From positions 1 through 58,208 of the forward strand of contig PKUM01000126.1 in the NCBI GenBank assembly GCA_002868855.1: a stretch of 58,208 nt of DNA. The letters are read 5' to 3'. Origin of the DNA: Chromatiales bacterium. GTDB lineage: Bacteria > Pseudomonadota > Gammaproteobacteria > Steroidobacterales > BM003. Below, piece by piece: positions 55,206 through 58,208 of the stretch (position 1 is the first letter of the stretch; every line of letters begins with the position of its first letter). A model generated the notes under the pieces. That model ran no database searches and had not been told where the DNA came from. It saw only the letters and a list, made by a program, of their open reading frames with translations. The translations under genes were made by a program, and so were the position numbers.

Positions 55206-55217
55206 ATGACGATCGCG

Positions 55218-56108
55218 CTATTCAGGCAATGCCTGCAAGTGGAAAACCGCCATCTGCAAGCCACTCGGCCGCGCCCCAATCACACCGAACCACTTCCGGT
55301 ACAGAATGCCGATCTGTTCGTTTCGAAACACATCCGAGAGCGCTCTATTGGCAACCAACCGGAAGTCCGGATCGTTACGCCGAACTACAAGCGCATACGG
55401 TTCATACGAGAAGAAATCGTCGGACACGACAAACTTCGATGCGTCACCGGTGTTTTTTACCAGTCCAAGCAACACCAGGCGATCTGATGCAAAAGCATCG
55501 ACTTTCTTTTCCGCAAGCAACCGCATTCCCTCGCCGTGCTCGGTGACTAGCTCCAGTTCGGCATTGATCAGCGCTTCGCCCATAAACGCCTTTAGCGCAG
55601 ACTCCGTCGTCGTGCCAGCCACGACCGCTATGCGCTTTCCGCCCGCATCCGACATTAGTCGAATCGGCTTACTCCTGAGCGACAGCAGGGTGCCACCGGT
55701 GACGAATGTGATATGCGTGAAATCGACGAGCTCCTGTCGCGACAACGTATTTGTCGTGGCGCCGCATTCGATGTCGACCTTACCGCTGGTGACCGCTTCA
55801 AACCGCTGTTCGGCACTCAATGGCACATAGGTCACGGCCATTTCCTGGATACCCAACCGCTTCTGCACAGCACTCGCGATCCGCTTGCACAGGTCGATCG
55901 AATAGCCGGATGGATTGCCCTGACCATCAACAAATGAGAATGGCGGAGAATTTTTGCGGTAGCCAATCGCCATCGCACCGCTCTCCTTCACCTTGGCAAG
56001 CGTATCGCCATGCTCCGCCGCCTGCGCCGGCAAACTGGAAAAAACCAGCAGTGCCATCACTGTAAAACGCACGCTTGTCGACAATCCGTTCAGGCTTATC
56101 CCCTTCAT
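55218..56108 (-). CDS. Amino-acid-type periplasmic substrate-binding protein
   Basis: A 296-residue exported protein of the SBP_bac_3 family. A signal peptide ends at AQAAEHG. AMAIGYRKNSPPFSFVDGQGNPSGYSIDLCK, the substrate-binding start, and ERFEAVTSGKVDIECGATTNTLSRQELVDFT-type segments are visible in shorter form as SGKVDIECGATTNTLSR, typical of glutamate/aspartate-binding proteins. No ABC permease or ATPase lies next to it, so it is an orphan here and may serve a distant transporter or a sensor. Confidence 0.9.
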   Translation of the reverse strand: MKGISLNGLSTSVRFTVMALLVFSSLPAQAAEHGDTLAKVKESGAMAIGYRKNSPPFSFVDGQGNPSGYSIDLCKRIASAVQKRLGIQEMAVTYVPLSAEQRFEAVTSGKVDIECGATTNTLSRQELVDFTHITFVTGGTLLSLRSKPIRLMSDAGGKRIAVVAGTTTESALKAFMGEALINAELELVTEHGEGMRLLAEKKVDAFASDRLVLLGLVKNTGDASKFVVSDDFFSYEPYALVVRRNDPDFRLVANRALSDVFRNEQIGILYRKWFGVIGARPSGLQMAVFHLQALPE

Positions 56109-56254
56109 ATCGAGCCTGCTCCAATCCGTTTAGTTGGGCAAAAGGTAGCACAACTAATTGGCCGCGTGCCGGCGCGAGCGCTGCCTCCGCCTTGTACCGA
56201 ACCCGCTGGCCTACATATACTGGCAGCTCAGCAAACGTTCCGGATTACCGCACA

Positions 56255-57730
56255 TTGAGAAAAAAGCCTTCACTCGTTGATGCGGTAGTACCGATAGCCG
56301 TTCTGATAACCCTCCTGTCCTTCTCTGTTTTTCTGTTCGGTGATTCGTCATCCGCCGGACCCAATCAGATCGCGATGATTTTCGCCGCTGCGGTGGCAGC
56401 ACTGATCGCACTGAAAAACGGGAACGACTGGCATTCCATCCAAAACGCTATCGTCAAGGGAATTTCCACGGCGATGGCCGCGGTTCTGATACTGCTCGCA
56501 GTAGGTGCACTGATAGGCAGCTGGAATCTGGCCGGCACCGTGCAGGCAATGATCTATTTTGGATTGAAGATTCTCAGCCCCGATATTTTTTATGTCGCCA
56601 CATGCATCATATGCGCTCTCACATCGCTGGCAATCGGCAGTTCATGGACGGTTGCCGGAACACTGGGAATCGGCCTGATGGGAGTATCCCAGGGACTCGG
56701 ATTATCGCCAGCGATGACTGCTGGCGCCGTCATATCCGGCGCCTATTTCGGCGACAAAATGTCGCCTTTGTCCGATACCACCAACCTCGCGCCGGCAGTC
56801 GCCGGGGTCGAACTATTCAGTCATATTCGCCACATGTTGTGGACTACGGGTCCCTCGTTCGTAATCGCCATAGTCATTTTTTCGTTTATTGGGCTGGGTG
56901 GCGTCAGCACCGGAGCCGATACCAACATGGGCATGATCGGCGATGTTATCGCCGCCAATTACAGCCTGTCTTTTCCTACCCTGATACCGCTGGCATTAGT
57001 GTTCTACCTGGCGCTGAAACGCTACCCCGCTTTGCCGACGATCCTGGCAGGCGCGCTGGCGGGAGTCCTGGTTGGGCTGATTATCCAGCGCCCCGCTGTC
57101 CTCGCGCTTGCCGATAGTCCGGATCTGCCTGTCGGACTCGCGCTGCTCAAGGGTGTATGGATCACACTCTTCGACGGATTTGTTGCAAACACCGGATACG
57201 AAATGGTGGACAACCTGCTTTCGCGGGGAGGCATGAATAGCATGCTTTCCACGATATTCCTGGTGTTCTCCGCGCTGAGTTTTGGCGCGGTGATGGAATA
57301 TAGCGGCATGCTGGCCCGCCTGATCGAATCAATTCTGGCTGCTGCAAAATCGACCGGCTCGATGATAGCCGCAGTGCTGGTAACCAGCGTCGGCGTCAAT
57401 ATTGTGGCTGCCGACCAGTATCTTGCAATCGTGTTACCGGGACGCATGTATCGCGCAGAATTTTCCCGGCGCGGTCTCCACCCGAAAAACCTGTCCCGCG
57501 CGATTGAAGACGCGGGAACAATCACATCGCCTTTGATTCCCTGGAATACCTGCGGCGCCTACATGGCGGCGACGCTGGGTGTGCCCACTCTCGCGTACCT
57601 GCCGTACTGTTTTTTCAACCTTGTGAATCCGTTGATTTCGATGATCTACGGATTTCGCGGTATCACGATCGAAAAACTCGAAAAAACTGAGCCAACCGAT
57701 AGTCAGGCAGAATCAGCATCGTCGATTTGA
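56255..57730 (+). CDS. nhaC: Na+/H+ antiporter, NhaC family
   Basis: A 491-residue polytopic membrane protein with about eleven hydrophobic segments. GSSWTVAGTLGIGLMGVSQGLGL, in shorter terms IGSSWTVAGT, and SGAYFGDKMSPLSDTTNLA are the NhaC signature. PLIPWNTCGAYMA lies near the C-terminus. It exports Na+ in exchange for H+. The TTG at 56255 is chosen because hydrophobic sequence begins shortly after it; the longer frame to 56075 lacks family features and overlaps the divergent gene. Its end overlaps the FAD-oxidase gene by 28 bases tail-to-tail. Confidence 0.9.
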   Translation: MRKKPSLVDAVVPIAVLITLLSFSVFLFGDSSSAGPNQIAMIFAAAVAALIALKNGNDWHSIQNAIVKGISTAMAAVLILLAVGALIGSWNLAGTVQAMIYFGLKILSPDIFYVATCIICALTSLAIGSSWTVAGTLGIGLMGVSQGLGLSPAMTAGAVISGAYFGDKMSPLSDTTNLAPAVAGVELFSHIRHMLWTTGPSFVIAIVIFSFIGLGGVSTGADTNMGMIGDVIAANYSLSFPTLIPLALVFYLALKRYPALPTILAGALAGVLVGLIIQRPAVLALADSPDLPVGLALLKGVWITLFDGFVANTGYEMVDNLLSRGGMNSMLSTIFLVFSALSFGAVMEYSGMLARLIESILAAAKSTGSMIAAVLVTSVGVNIVAADQYLAIVLPGRMYRAEFSRRGLHPKNLSRAIEDAGTITSPLIPWNTCGAYMAATLGVPTLAYLPYCFFNLVNPLISMIYGFRGITIEKLEKTEPTDSQAESASSI

Positions 57731-58208
57731 ATCACTTTGCCGGGATTCATGATTCCCTGCGGGTCAAGGCTCTGTTTCAGTCGCACCATCAGATCGTACT
57801 CGGCACCTGACCTGAAGCGCGACAGCGCGTCACGCTTCAGGCGACCAACACCGTGCTCGGCGGCGATGCTCCCGCCGCGCGCCGATACAATTCGGTAAAC
57901 GGCCTCGTGCACTGCTCCGGCCTGGGCCAGAAATTCCTGCTCGTCAGCGCCAACGGGCGGAGACAGATTGAAATGCAGATTGCCGTCTCCGATATGGCCA
58001 TATGCCACCAGGCGTACTCCCGGCACCAAATCCCGTACCGCAGCCCCGGCCTCAGCAATCAATCCGGGAACACTACTAAGCGGTACCGACACGTCATGTT
58101 TGACGCTCACCCCTTCGTGACGCTGCGCCTCCGGAATACTCTCCCGCATGCGCCACATCGCCTGCCGGTCCGCCTCGCTTTGTGCCAGCGCAGCGTCGAT
58201 CACGACAC
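57703..58208 (-). CDS. FAD-linked oxidase (GlcD/D-lactate dehydrogenase-like), C-terminal part
   Basis: The gene runs in from the right edge, leaving about 168 C-terminal residues. HDVSVPLSSVPGLIAE, YGHIGDGNLHFN (the metal/substrate histidines), SIAAEHGVGRLKRDAL and SLDPQGIMNPGKV are signatures of the FAD-oxidase C-terminal domain in D-2-hydroxyacid dehydrogenases. It would oxidise a D-hydroxy acid such as glycolate, lactate or 2-hydroxyglutarate; the substrate is not determined by this part. Confidence 0.9.
   Translation of the reverse strand, partial: VVIDAALAQSEADRQAMWRMRESIPEAQRHEGVSVKHDVSVPLSSVPGLIAEAGAAVRDLVPGVRLVAYGHIGDGNLHFNLSPPVGADEQEFLAQAGAVHEAVYRIVSARGGSIAAEHGVGRLKRDALSRFRSGAEYDLMVRLKQSLDPQGIMNPGKVIQIDDADSA

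Noticed and set aside
1-58208. Insertion sequences, prophage, toxin-antitoxin pairs, CRISPR arrays or riboswitches
   Set aside because: No transposase, integrase, spacer-repeat pattern or recognisable riboswitch core was seen on reading both strands.

Overview
The window reads as chromosomal DNA of a gammaproteobacterium. It carries the usual gamma housekeeping blocks in their usual order: rpsP-rimM-trmD-rplS beside ffh with the ypjD and corB homologues, and rnr-rlmB-rpsF-rpsR-DUF2232-rplI-dnaB-alr. The DNA is GC-rich, genes are tightly packed with many 4-base start/stop overlaps, and GTG or TTG starts are common. A TRAP transporter and an NhaC-type Na+/H+ antiporter fit an aquatic or saline lifestyle, but I cannot name the organism below class. 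I see no mobile element, CRISPR array, phage gene or rRNA.

Left part (1-15.5 kb): the end of an endonuclease/exonuclease/phosphatase-family gene and a SixA-like histidine phosphatase are followed by amino-acid catabolism. putA-sdaA (proline and serine) form one operon and kbl-tdh (threonine to glycine) another, with a hslR-Nudix pair between them. Next comes a leftward run of TatT-DctP-DctQ-DctM TRAP transporter genes, a PQQ-type sugar dehydrogenase homologue and sppA.

Middle part (15.5-39.5 kb): two translation blocks, the ffh/ypjD/corB region, radA, and a three-gene signalling operon (CHASE2 Ser/Thr kinase, PP2C phosphatase, double-FHA protein). After rnr come a tRNA-Leu(CAG), a membrane fatty acid desaturase, a class I fructose-bisphosphate aldolase and an inorganic pyrophosphatase.

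Right part (39.5-55.2 kb): this is the most notable region. It holds homologues of all five genes known to build bacterial ceramide in Caulobacter: serine palmitoyltransferase (Spt), a dedicated acyl carrier protein, an acyl-ACP synthetase-like AMP ligase (AsR), a GNAT-fold ceramide synthase (BCerS) and an NAD-dependent epimerase-like ceramide reductase (CerR). Between them lie three ELM1-family (DUF1022) paralogues, an MsbA-like ABC exporter, a GT8-like glycosyltransferase, a Tam41-like nucleotidyltransferase, a calcineurin-like phosphoesterase and a MobA-like nucleotidyltransferase. My reading is a complete sphingolipid island whose extra genes make, decorate and export a head group not yet defined in this lineage. 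The core assignment is fairly firm; the head-group part is inference.

The right edge has an orphan amino-acid-type periplasmic binding protein, NhaC, and the C-terminal part of a GlcD-like FAD-linked oxidase that runs off the window.
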